A stretch of 64,000 nt of DNA from CAJXQU01 sp965223825 (GTDB lineage: Bacteria > Pseudomonadota > Gammaproteobacteria > CAJXQU01): contig OZ245018.1 of assembly GCA_965223825.1 (NCBI GenBank), forward strand, positions 1,612,001-1,676,000, read 5' to 3'. Made by a program: the position numbers and the translations under genes. How positions within the stretch are numbered: position 1 is the stretch's first letter; every line of letters begins with the position of its first letter. The notes under the pieces were generated by a model. It was not told where the DNA came from and did not search any database. It saw only the letters and a list, made by a program, of their open reading frames with translations. Below are positions 7,873 to 16,625 of the stretch, piece by piece.

Positions 7873-10800
7873 ATGGTTCGATTTGTTCACCTGAACGTAC
7901 ATACAGAATACTCGGTCGTAGATGGCGTGATCCGTATCAAGCCGCTCATGGAAAAGCTGACCGAACACCGAGCACCTGCCGTTGCTATCACCGATCAAAG
8001 CAATCTTTACGCGGCTGTAAAGCATTTTCGTGCGAGCCAAAGTGCAGGCATCAAACCGATCATTGGTGCCGATCTACGTATCGAAACCCCTGATAGTAAT
8101 GATGCTTTCGGTAACTTCACGGTTCTTTGCCAACACTATGCGGGGTATCAAAACCTTTCTGCATTGATCAGTCGCTGCTATTTAGAAGGGCAGGATACTG
8201 GTATTCCGGTTGCTAAATGGGAGTGGATCAAGGAGTTTGCGGATGGGCTGATCGTCCTCTCAGGTGCGCGTGAAGGGGAAATTGGGCAGTTGATCCTTGC
8301 GGGAAATCTGGAACAAGCCCAACAACGTTGTGCAGAATGGCAAGCCGTTTTTCCTGATCGCTTTTATTTAGAATTACAACGCATTGGTCATGTCGATGAC
8401 GAACGCGTTGTTCAACATAGCCTGCAACTCGCTGCGGATCTGAATTTACCTGTTGTGGCGACAAATGCTTCGCGTTTTCTTATTACTGAAGATTTTGACG
8501 CCCACGAAGCGCGAGTTTGTATAAATGAAGGACGTACCCTCGACGACACCCGTCGACCAAAACGTTTCACACAAGAGCAATATCTAAAATCGCCGGAAGA
8601 GATGGCGGTGTTGTTTGAAGACATACCTGAAGCGGTCGAGAACACGTGGTACATCGCTCAACGTTGCAATCTAGAGTTTAACTTTAAAGATTACTTCTTA
8701 CCCAACTTTCCCGTCCCGGAAGGGTTTACGATCGAAGAGTATTTACGTCACGTCACGCGAGAAGGGCTTGAACGTCGACTCGACATCTTGCTTGATCGTG
8801 AAGCCCCTGACTTTGCTGAACGTAGAATTCCTTACGACGAGCGGTTAGAAATCGAACTCGATGTGATCATTTCAATGGGATTTCCCGGATATTTTCTTAT
8901 CGTTGCCGACTTTATCCAATGGGGCAAAGATAACGAAATTCCCGTCGGGCCTGGCCGTGGCTCTGGTGCCGGTTCATTAGTGGCATATGCATTGAAAATC
9001 ACCGATCTGGATCCTCTAGCATACGACTTACTGTTCGAACGTTTCCTTAATCCTGAACGGGTGTCCATGCCTGACTTTGATATCGATTTCTGCATGGATC
9101 GTCGTGATGAAGTGATCGCTTATGTGGCGCGCAAATATGGGCGCGATCATGTTTCGCAGATCATCACTTACGGGACCATGGCGGCGAAAGCCGTGGTGCG
9201 GGATTGTGGGCGCGCAATGGGTTTGCCCTACGGATTTGTTGATCAAATTTCAAAACTCATCCCTTTTGATTTGAAAATGACCTTGCAACGCGCGCTCGAT
9301 GAAGAAGAAGCGTTACGTGATCGCTATCAGCAAGAGGAGGAAGTTAAAGATCTGATTGATTTAGGTCTACGTTTAGAAGGCACCGTTCGTAACGTGGGTA
9401 AACATGCGGGAGGCGTTGTCATTGCTCCTTCGAAAATGAGCGACTTCGTGCCACTGTATTGCGAAGCCGATAGCGAAAGTATTGTCTGTCAGTACGATAT
9501 GGTCGATGTCGAATCGATCGGACTGGTCAAATTCGACTTTCTTGGTTTACGCACACTGACGATTATTGATTGGGCTGTTCGTGATGCGAACATCCAGCGT
9601 CAAGTATCTGGTGAGGAACCGATCCAAATTGATTTATTACCCTTGGATGATGCTGAAACCTATCAGGTTTTTTCACAGGCGAATACGACAGCCGTTTTCC
9701 AGTTCGAATCACGAGGAATGCGCGATATGCTCAAACGTGCAAAACCCGATCGGTTGGAAGACATCATCGCATTAGTTGCACTCTATCGTCCGGGCCCGAT
9801 GGATCTGATTCCAGATTTTATTGATCGCAAACACGGCAAGAGTTTCGAATACTTACATCCATTACTTGAACCTGTTTTGAAGCCGACATACGGCATTATG
9901 GTGTATCAGGAACAGGTTATGCAGGCGGCGCAGATTTGCGCAGGTTTTACCCTCGGCGGTGCGGATTTACTACGACGCGCAATGGGTAAAAAGAAAGTTG
10001 AGGAAATGGCAAAGCAGCGAAAGTTGTTTGTTGAAGGTGCGAGTAAAAAAGACATCGGTGAGGACAAAGCCAACGAAATTTTCGATTACATGGAAAAATT
10101 CGCAGGTTACGGTTTTAACAAATCTCATGCTGCCGCTTATGCCGTTGTCGCTTATCAAACTGCGTGGTTAAAAGCGCATCATCCTGCGGCGTTTATGGCG
10201 GCGGTTTTATCGTCGGACATGGATAACACGGATAAGGTTGTCGGTTTGATCGATGAATGCCGACACATGGGGGTGGATGTGGTTTCACCCGATGTGAATG
10301 TCTGCTCGTCAAAATTTACAGTACAGGATGAAAAAACCATTCGTTACGGGCTTGGTGCCATAAAAGGTGTTGGTGAAGGAGCGATTGACGGTTTAGTGGC
10401 TGATCGTGACGAGAATGGGGCATTTGTTGATTTGTTTGAGTTATGTCGACGGCTTGATACACGCAAAGTTAATCGGCGTGTGTTGGAAGCGTTGATCCGC
10501 GCAGGCGCGATGGATCAGCTTGGCCCCGGTCGCAGTTCATGTATTGCATCGTTAGATGTCGCATTAAAATTAGCGGATCAACATGCACGCAACGCCACCG
10601 CGGGTCAAAACGATATGTTCGGGCTATCTGCGGCACCGTCAGAATCTGAGTCTGCACAATTTGTGGTTGTGCGTGAATGGAGTGAAGAAGAGCGGCTGGC
10701 GGGAGAGAAGCTCACACTGGGGCTTTATCTATCAGGACACCCGATTGATCGCTATGACGAAGAGTTAAAATCGCTCGTCAGCGCTAGGTTGAATGCACTC

Positions 10801-11319
10801 AAAACAGGTAAACGGCGTGTTGCAGGCCAAGTGATTAGCATGCGTTATATCAATGCGCGTCGAGGTAAAATGGCCGTCGCGACATTGGATGATAAGACCG
10901 CCCGTGTCGAGGTCGTTGTTTATTCAGACGTGTTAGAGCAGTTCGGGGAATTTCTCGTCAAAGATCGCGTTGTGATTGTGGAAGGGGAATGCCGTGAAGA
11001 TGACTATAACGACGGATTAGCGATGACCGCTGAGAAAGTTTTAGAGATTGAGCGATGCCGTTCAGAGCTTGCTCGGCAGTTGCGCATTGGGCTTGATGCA
11101 CGTCAGTTGAATGGGGAAATGAAAAGTAAGATCAGTGAGTTACAAGAAACACTTTCTTCATTTACGAATGGCGAGTGTCGGGTATGCGTAGACTATTATT
11201 GTGCTGATGCTCACGCGCGCGTAGCGTTGGGCGAACAGTGGCGAGTGAATATTCCTGATCGCCTACTTGATCAACTTCGTGAACAATTTGGAAGTGAACA
11301 CGTTTCCGTCGATTATTAA
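7873..11319 (+). CDS. dnaE: DNA polymerase III alpha subunit
   Basis: Catalytic subunit of the replicative C-family polymerase. The 1148 residues compare with 1160 in E. coli. A PHP domain opens the protein (HLNVHTEYSVVDG near residue 6). The palm carries PDFDIDF with catalytic D401 and D403 in the same numbering as E. coli, and the nearby GPGRGSGAGSLV motif. A helix-hairpin-helix region and a C-terminal OB-fold domain (about 960-1060) follow. No frameshift or missing motif was seen. It is the last tightly packed gene of the lipid A operon; a 108-bp gap with inverted repeats separates it from accA. Confidence 0.97.
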   Translation: MVRFVHLNVHTEYSVVDGVIRIKPLMEKLTEHRAPAVAITDQSNLYAAVKHFRASQSAGIKPIIGADLRIETPDSNDAFGNFTVLCQHYAGYQNLSALISRCYLEGQDTGIPVAKWEWIKEFADGLIVLSGAREGEIGQLILAGNLEQAQQRCAEWQAVFPDRFYLELQRIGHVDDERVVQHSLQLAADLNLPVVATNASRFLITEDFDAHEARVCINEGRTLDDTRRPKRFTQEQYLKSPEEMAVLFEDIPEAVENTWYIAQRCNLEFNFKDYFLPNFPVPEGFTIEEYLRHVTREGLERRLDILLDREAPDFAERRIPYDERLEIELDVIISMGFPGYFLIVADFIQWGKDNEIPVGPGRGSGAGSLVAYALKITDLDPLAYDLLFERFLNPERVSMPDFDIDFCMDRRDEVIAYVARKYGRDHVSQIITYGTMAAKAVVRDCGRAMGLPYGFVDQISKLIPFDLKMTLQRALDEEEALRDRYQQEEEVKDLIDLGLRLEGTVRNVGKHAGGVVIAPSKMSDFVPLYCEADSESIVCQYDMVDVESIGLVKFDFLGLRTLTIIDWAVRDANIQRQVSGEEPIQIDLLPLDDAETYQVFSQANTTAVFQFESRGMRDMLKRAKPDRLEDIIALVALYRPGPMDLIPDFIDRKHGKSFEYLHPLLEPVLKPTYGIMVYQEQVMQAAQICAGFTLGGADLLRRAMGKKKVEEMAKQRKLFVEGASKKDIGEDKANEIFDYMEKFAGYGFNKSHAAAYAVVAYQTAWLKAHHPAAFMAAVLSSDMDNTDKVVGLIDECRHMGVDVVSPDVNVCSSKFTVQDEKTIRYGLGAIKGVGEGAIDGLVADRDENGAFVDLFELCRRLDTRKVNRRVLEALIRAGAMDQLGPGRSSCIASLDVALKLADQHARNATAGQNDMFGLSAAPSESESAQFVVVREWSEEERLAGEKLTLGLYLSGHPIDRYDEELKSLVSARLNALKTGKRRVAGQVISMRYINARRGKMAVATLDDKTARVEVVVYSDVLEQFGEFLVKDRVVIVEGECREDDYNDGLAMTAEKVLEIERCRSELARQLRIGLDARQLNGEMKSKISELQETLSSFTNGECRVCVDYYCADAHARVALGEQWRVNIPDRLLDQLREQFGSEHVSVDY

Positions 11320-11340
11320 TCATAAATAAAGCATAGGAAA

Positions 11341-11393
11341 TTAACCTGTCAGGTTAATGACGTTGAATGTTCACTCACATCGTGTGATAGAAT
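11341..11393. promoter_or_regulatory. Inverted repeats and weak promoter-like boxes upstream of accA
   Basis: The dnaE-accA gap holds a perfect inverted repeat at 11341-11357 (TTAACCT, 3-base centre, AGGTTAA) and a second short one at 11375-11387 (TCACA, 3 bases, TGTGA). A TAGAAT box at 11388-11393 resembles a -10 element, with TTGAAT at 11363-11368 as a poor -35 at 19-bp spacing. The palindromes may be operators for an accA promoter or part of a weak dnaE terminator. There is no T-tract, so the regulatory reading is preferred. Confidence 0.35.
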
Positions 11394-11427
11394 TTTGATT
11401 TTTGATTTGTAAGGACTGGTACACCTC

Positions 11428-12387
11428 ATGGCCATGAATTTTCTTGATTTTGAACAGCCTATTGCTGATCTTGAAGCAAAGATTGAAGAATTACGTTTTC
11501 TCGGGGACGATTCTGAAATTGATATAAATGAGGAAATTTCACGTCTTAAAACACGATCAAACGAAATGACGGAAAGCATTTTTGCTAACCTGACTTCCGT
11601 GCAAATTTCTAAACTAGCACGACATCCCAAGCGGCCTTACACACAAGATTATATTGATCGCATTTTTACCGACTTTGTTGAGCTTCATGGTGATCGTCAG
11701 TTTGCCGATGATCCTGCGATTATTTGTGGGCTCGCGGAGTTACAAGGGCAGCCCGTTGTTGTTATAGGACATCAAAAAGGCCGAAATACGAAAGACAATA
11801 TTCATCGTAATTTTGGTATGCCTCGGCCGGAAGGGTATCGAAAGGCAATGCGAGTTATGCAAATGGCTGAAAAATTTCAATTACCCATTTTTACCTTTAT
11901 CGATACTCCAGGCGCTTATCCGGGTATTGGAGCAGAAGAGCGTGGTCAAAGTGAGGCAATTGCACGAAATTTAATGGTTATGTCTAACCTGAAAACACCG
12001 ATTATCGCAACCGTGATCGGAGAAGGAGGGTCAGGTGGTGCATTGGCCATCGGTGTTGTCGATAAATTGTATATGCTCCAGTACAGCACGTATTCTGTTA
12101 TTTCACCGGAAGGTTGTGCGAGTATTTTATGGAAGAGTGCAGATAAAGCAGATAAAGCTGCAGAAGCAATGGGTATCACCTCGCGACGTTTATTAGAGCT
12201 TGAGTTGATCGACGGTATTATTCCAGAACCACTCGGCGGTGCACATCGTCAATTTGATGAAATGGCGAGCCGAATTCAGAAGCAACTCGTAGAATCGCTT
12301 GCGGAGCTGAAGGAGATGGAACAATCAGAATTGTTAGCGAATCGTTATCAGCGTCTTACGAGTACTGGCCAGTATATTACGGTCTAA
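11428..12387 (+). CDS. accA: Acetyl-CoA carboxylase carboxyltransferase alpha subunit
   Basis: With AccD forms the carboxyltransferase that makes malonyl-CoA, the committed step of fatty acid synthesis. The 319 residues match the family length. The N-terminus MAMNFLDFEQPIADLE is highly typical. The crotonase-like core carries FTFIDTPGAYPG and the oxyanion-hole segment GEGGSGGALAIG. An AAGGA ribosome-binding site lies about 12 bases upstream of the ATG. It has its own upstream gap and is followed after 40 bp by tilS, the E. coli-like order without intervening genes. Confidence 0.97.
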   Translation: MAMNFLDFEQPIADLEAKIEELRFLGDDSEIDINEEISRLKTRSNEMTESIFANLTSVQISKLARHPKRPYTQDYIDRIFTDFVELHGDRQFADDPAIICGLAELQGQPVVVIGHQKGRNTKDNIHRNFGMPRPEGYRKAMRVMQMAEKFQLPIFTFIDTPGAYPGIGAEERGQSEAIARNLMVMSNLKTPIIATVIGEGGSGGALAIGVVDKLYMLQYSTYSVISPEGCASILWKSADKADKAAEAMGITSRRLLELELIDGIIPEPLGGAHRQFDEMASRIQKQLVESLAELKEMEQSELLANRYQRLTSTGQYITV

Positions 12388-12427
12388 CGTACTTGCACGA
12401 ACCGTGATTGAAGTGTGAAGAGTCCCA

Positions 12428-13789
12428 ATGCCCAACACTGACGACGACTTTACACTTCAATCGTTTACACATCATCTCAAAACATTCCCTGAATTATTTT
12501 CTGCGCAACGTTGGGTCGTAGGTTTTAGCGGCGGGTTAGATTCAACCGTTTTATTGCATTCATTGCATGTTGCTTTTCCTGATCAACCGATCAGCGCATT
12601 TCATATTAATCACGGATTACACGAACTCTCTGATGATTGGCAAATTCAATGTCGACAATTTTGTCAGTCAATAAATGTTGAGTTTATTCATGGGCATGCG
12701 GAAGGGAAACCCGCGCAAGGAGATAGCATCGAATCGTGGGCGCGGGAACAACGTTATGCACAGTTTTCCAACTATTTGAATAAAAACGATGTTCTAATTT
12801 TAGCGCATCACCAAAATGATCAAGTAGAGACAGTACTGTTACGTTTGTTAAGAGGGGCCGGTGTACACGGTCTTGCTGCGATGCGTGATGTTCGATCGTT
12901 AAATGATATTCCACTTATTCGCCCATTACTTACAACGAATCGTAAATCGTTAGAGCGTTATGCGCAGTCAGAAAAATTAAATTGGATTAAAGATCCAAGC
13001 AATGAAGATCAGCAGTTTGATCGTAATTTCTTGCGTCAAAAAATTCTGCCTGATCTGGAAAAACGCTGGATAGGTTTATCGAAAACGATCACGCGATCTG
13101 CGCGTCTACAGCAAGAAGCCGCTGAATTATTGGATGAGCTAGCGTTGCAGGATTTGCAAATAATTGATCAAAAAAATATTACGCAACAAAATGATTCGTT
13201 AGCTCTGAATTTATTATCAGCGTTAAGTGTGCCAAGACAACGTAATGTTATTCGTTTTTGGATACGACAAAATGGTTTTCAAGTGCCTTCAGAACGACGA
13301 ATAGAAAGTATATTAGATGTAATGCAAAAAGCGGCCCCAGATAAAAATCCAATTGTGAAATGGACGGGTGTCATTGTCCGTCGATATCGTGATCGCATGT
13401 ATGTTTCAACAGATAGTGACATTCCTGATTTTGATGATGTGATGCAACGGGAATTTAAAAACGAGATGCATTTTCAACAAGGGTCGCTTTTTACAGAAAA
13501 AGTAAGTGATGGAAGCGGGTTAGATATTTCCATACATCAATTACTAACGCTTAGATCGAGGCAGGGAGGGGAGCGTATACATCTACGTGGTCGTGAGCAT
13601 AGCCAAAGTGTTAAATCGCTTTATCAAGCACATGCAGTGCCGCCTTGGCTGCGATCTAAAATACCCTTGATCTACCTAGGTGAAGAACTCATTGCGATAC
13701 CCAATATTGGCGTATCTAAATTCCACTTAGCAGTTAAAGAAAAGTCGGGTGTTTTTTTTCGTTGGGTGAATCGTAAGGAAGGCAATTAG
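12428..13789 (+). CDS. tilS: tRNA(Ile)-lysidine synthetase
   Basis: Modifies C34 of the AUA-reading tRNA-Ile to lysidine, switching both codon and amino acid identity. The 453 residues start with an N-type ATP pyrophosphatase domain whose PP-loop SGGLDS is at residues 34-39. A TilS substrate-binding domain follows, then the small C-terminal domain, which contains the motif RSRQGGERIHLRG. Family length is about 430. Its last four bases overlap the stop of the convergent VWA-FHA gene, so there is no room for a terminator between them. Confidence 0.95.
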   Translation: MPNTDDDFTLQSFTHHLKTFPELFSAQRWVVGFSGGLDSTVLLHSLHVAFPDQPISAFHINHGLHELSDDWQIQCRQFCQSINVEFIHGHAEGKPAQGDSIESWAREQRYAQFSNYLNKNDVLILAHHQNDQVETVLLRLLRGAGVHGLAAMRDVRSLNDIPLIRPLLTTNRKSLERYAQSEKLNWIKDPSNEDQQFDRNFLRQKILPDLEKRWIGLSKTITRSARLQQEAAELLDELALQDLQIIDQKNITQQNDSLALNLLSALSVPRQRNVIRFWIRQNGFQVPSERRIESILDVMQKAAPDKNPIVKWTGVIVRRYRDRMYVSTDSDIPDFDDVMQREFKNEMHFQQGSLFTEKVSDGSGLDISIHQLLTLRSRQGGERIHLRGREHSQSVKSLYQAHAVPPWLRSKIPLIYLGEELIAIPNIGVSKFHLAVKEKSGVFFRWVNRKEGN

Positions 13790-15291
13790 TCGAGTTGGGT
13801 TACAAACTTCAGTTTAATGTCACCCACATCAATATGATCGCCATCCATGACTAAGCCGGTTGATATTTTATTATTATTTAAATAAACACCGTTTAGTGAG
13901 TCCAGATCAACAATGGTATAACTGCCATCTCGGTTGCGTTTAAATTCTGCGTGTTCACGCGAAACGGATGAGTGTTCTAAAAAGATATCATTTTGCCTTG
14001 TCCGGCCAATTTTCCAAGGTGATGAATTGATCGCATATTTGATTGAATCATCACTGAGTAAAATTAAATAACCTATAGGGCCTTCATCTTCCTTTTCGTC
14101 ACTCGCGGTTGTTTTTCCACGCTTGATAAACATGTAGAACAAACCGGCAGCGGCAAAAAAGAGAAAGGCCGCAGGAAGGATTAACCAGTATTGATCGAGG
14201 ATGATACTTAATTGATTGACGCTACCAGGAGAGGGTTGCGTTGCTCCTACGGGTGTTTTTGATTGATCTTCCGTTTTTAACTTTTGACTACTAGCGAGAT
14301 CGGCTTTTTTGAATTGCGCCTGCGCACTATTATCCAGCGTGCTGAGTTCTAACGGGAGTTTGACTGTAATCCGCTTACTGGTGGTTTCAAACACTAGCAT
14401 CGCGATTTGTAACCCTTGTAGTTCTGTCGCAAGGGCGGGCGAGAGATCTATTGTCAGTACACCACCGTTATCAATGACAGCGTAAGGATCAAGCAAGATG
14501 GATTCAGGCAGTTCAAATCCGTCATGACTTGTTCTGAGATACAAGCCCGCTGTATCTTTGGCTAATTCTTTAAGGTGTTGTGATGCCGTGTCGGCATTTG
14601 CGGGATAAGCAATCGTATTGATTTTAATATTCGCAGCATTTGCGGCTTTGATCACATCACTATGATAAATAGCCTGATCTTGTGATTCACCGGTCGAAAA
14701 TAAAAATAACGCTTTTCGATCAGCCTGTGTTGAAACAAGTAAATTCAACGCATCGAGCGTATTGCGGTAAAGCTCGGTGGGCTGATCCGTTTCCGAAATT
14801 CCGGCAATACTATGAATAATATCTTCAGGATCTGTGCCGATGCCGTGTATAACATCGAGTGTCGAATCATAGGTTGCCAGTCCTATCGATTGGTGTGGCA
14901 ATGCTTGCTGCGCGAATGCTGTGACATGATCTTTCATGGCCGAGAGTACGTTTCCATTCTCGGACGCACTGGTATCCATCAGAAACAAGATACTCGTTGT
15001 GCTAGTTTCGAAAGGGTAAGTGTTAATGTCGCGAATGGGTAATTCAGTATCGCCGAGGCTAGCGCTAATCCGATTTGTCAGATCAGGTTCTACTAGTCTA
15101 TAGGCGCAGCTAATGGCGGTGTTATCGGTGGTTTGAGAGCATGAGAATTCGATATCTTCGGTAACAACGTGCGCTTGATCAGAAGTCTGCGTTGGCGTGA
15201 GGCTCAATGCAGATTGGCCGCCTGAAAGGCTAAACACGATCGTGAAGAAAAGAATCGTTACTATTTTATGGATTAATAAAGTCGGTTTCAT
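13786..15291 (-). CDS. VWA-transmembrane-FHA protein (periplasmic VWA, cytoplasmic FHA)
   Basis: Not a named gene. From the chosen ATG at 15291 (501 residues) it has a signal-like hydrophobic N-terminus (about 5-30). A von Willebrand A domain follows (about 98-270) with an intact MIDAS start DTSAS at residues 106-110. Next come a beta-rich linker, one membrane helix (about 367-389) followed by KRGK, and a C-terminal FHA domain (about 405-500) with IGR, SREHAEF and the SLNGVYLN turn. The topology predicts VWA in the periplasm and FHA in the cytoplasm, where it would bind phosphothreonine. An ATG ten codons upstream (15321) is possible but leaves a polar extension before the signal. It lies downstream of three membrane genes on the same strand. 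Confidence 0.85.
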   Translation of the reverse strand: MKPTLLIHKIVTILFFTIVFSLSGGQSALSLTPTQTSDQAHVVTEDIEFSCSQTTDNTAISCAYRLVEPDLTNRISASLGDTELPIRDINTYPFETSTTSILFLMDTSASENGNVLSAMKDHVTAFAQQALPHQSIGLATYDSTLDVIHGIGTDPEDIIHSIAGISETDQPTELYRNTLDALNLLVSTQADRKALFLFSTGESQDQAIYHSDVIKAANAANIKINTIAYPANADTASQHLKELAKDTAGLYLRTSHDGFELPESILLDPYAVIDNGGVLTIDLSPALATELQGLQIAMLVFETTSKRITVKLPLELSTLDNSAQAQFKKADLASSQKLKTEDQSKTPVGATQPSPGSVNQLSIILDQYWLILPAAFLFFAAAGLFYMFIKRGKTTASDEKEDEGPIGYLILLSDDSIKYAINSSPWKIGRTRQNDIFLEHSSVSREHAEFKRNRDGSYTIVDLDSLNGVYLNNNKISTGLVMDGDHIDVGDIKLKFVTQLD

Positions 15292-15396
15292 GCGAGTTGT
15301 CGTATAACACATGTGCGGCATTTTGCCTTAATGTGTAGGACGATCAAAGGGGAACATCGATTTCAGAGTGACAGGCAGTGATCTATCTGACAGTAT

Positions 15397-15439
15397 TTTA
15401 CGCGCATTGCCAAGTAATGACGTGGCAAATACGCGTAAA
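15397..15439. repeat. Long inverted repeat (hairpin) between membrane gene and VWA-FHA gene
   Basis: Arms at 15397-15412 and 15423-15439 begin and end with TTTACGCG/CGCGTAAA and meet at TTGCCA/TGGCAA. They differ by one mismatch and one bulge around a 10-base loop. There is no T-tract on either strand. In the minus-strand transcript it would fold between the 173-residue membrane protein and the VWA-FHA gene. It could be an attenuator, an RNA processing site that lowers VWA-FHA expression, or a Rho-independent-like stop with poor tail. Confidence 0.7.
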
Positions 15440-15452
15440 TAAGCCGCGATCG

Positions 15453-15974
15453 CTACTTCTCCGGGAATAACGGATCAGGCATATCGAAGAATTCGATATT
15501 GATACTGGTTTGCCCACCTTGGCTGTTGTCCTTCACTTCGCCGACCGGATTATCACTCTCTTGAATTTCACCCAGCTGTGGGAGTTTCTTATTCAATTTG
15601 GCTTTAGCTTCAACCACACGTTTATGTAAGTCCTTATTGAAATCCAATTCGTAAGCTCGCGGTTTTTTGCTGTTATGGCCTGCTGTCATATCCGTTAACC
15701 ATAAATAGATAGCACCTTCCGAGCCTGTGATCTTGTCTGGTTCTGTGACATGCGCTGCGACTAAGCGAAATCGTTGCGGGAGATCCTCGCCTTTTGTCGG
15801 CCAACCAAGTAGCGGTGGAAATGAAAAATAGCTGACCAGATAAAATACTGAGACTAGGACAATTCCAGCGGCTTTAACCGGCCATGACCATTTTGAATAA
15901 AGGTTCAGACTGAGTAGCAGCATGGCGATCAAGATATACGCGATGATGAGTCCTGCGATGCTTAAAATTACCAT
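15453..15974 (-). CDS. Small membrane protein with two helices and periplasmic tail
   Basis: Not recognised. The 173 residues show two membrane helices (about 4-26 and 32-52) joined by a Lys-containing loop, which by the positive-inside rule is cytoplasmic. The remaining 120 residues would then be periplasmic. The tail contains a segment running from FRLVAAHVTEP to IYLWLTDM, a Lys-rich helix (about 105-130) and an acidic, Pro-rich end. It starts 24 bp after the ExbD-like gene on the same strand, which makes a shared envelope complex likely. No catalytic motif was found. Confidence 0.75.
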   Translation of the reverse strand: MVILSIAGLIIAYILIAMLLLSLNLYSKWSWPVKAAGIVLVSVFYLVSYFSFPPLLGWPTKGEDLPQRFRLVAAHVTEPDKITGSEGAIYLWLTDMTAGHNSKKPRAYELDFNKDLHKRVVEAKAKLNKKLPQLGEIQESDNPVGEVKDNSQGGQTSINIEFFDMPDPLFPEK

Positions 15975-15998
15975 TCTGAATCTCCTGTCAAACTCATA

Positions 15999-16610
15999 TT
16001 AATTATTAATGACCAAGGGTTTAAATATATGATTGATATCCGACAATGCGCCATCAGAATCGATCGTAAAGCGCACAACCGTTTTTTCTTGTCCTTGCGT
16101 TTCAAGAATACTCGTACCGTAGTAGACAACCTCTAGCGCTGGGTTCACTTTATCTACTCGTGCTTTCACTTCAACCGGCGCTTGTGTGCCAGATGCGTAA
16201 TACTGCACGTTGATGACATATTCACCGGGGACAACGCCGCGAATCGTGACGACTTCTTGATTGAGTGGATTCTGTATTTCTTCACCATTTATGCTAATTG
16301 TGTCGTTAACCATGCCACGATCATCACGATCTAAGTGCACCAGACCAGCTTCGCGGTTTCGGAACCAAATAAGATTTCCTTTTGGATCTTCAACCCACGT
16401 ATCAATGTCGTCGGGTGTGTCATCTGGCCACGTCACGCTGATTATATATTCAGCTTTCGGATCAATGATGCCTTTTTTTGCGATCGGATTCATAAACAAA
16501 ATCGCAATAATAAATAGGAAAGTGAAACCGAGCAGGGCATTAAATAATAAATCCGTAAACGGATCAGACGCGTAACGCTGTTTGCCTTTTTGAGTCCATG
16601 ATGCAGCCAT
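15999..16610 (-). CDS. ExbD/TolR-like subunit with DUF2135-like periplasmic domain
   Basis: The 203 residues begin with a short basic cytoplasmic end and the segment DPFTDLLFNALLGF, which leads into one membrane helix (about 21-41). D20 sits where ExbD and TolR carry their proton-binding Asp. Instead of the usual small ExbD or OmpA-like domain, the periplasmic part (about 55-160) reads as a beta-sandwich with DIDTWVEDPKGNLIWF and LDRDDRG. That resembles the metal-site pattern of DUF2135/YfaP-type domains. It starts 15 bp after the ExbB-like gene. Role by analogy: stator partner that converts proton flow into movement; the load is unknown. Confidence 0.75.
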   Translation of the reverse strand: MAASWTQKGKQRYASDPFTDLLFNALLGFTFLFIIAILFMNPIAKKGIIDPKAEYIISVTWPDDTPDDIDTWVEDPKGNLIWFRNREAGLVHLDRDDRGMVNDTISINGEEIQNPLNQEVVTIRGVVPGEYVINVQYYASGTQAPVEVKARVDKVNPALEVVYYGTSILETQGQEKTVVRFTIDSDGALSDINHIFKPLVINN

Positions 16611-16625
16611 AATAAATACGTTTAT

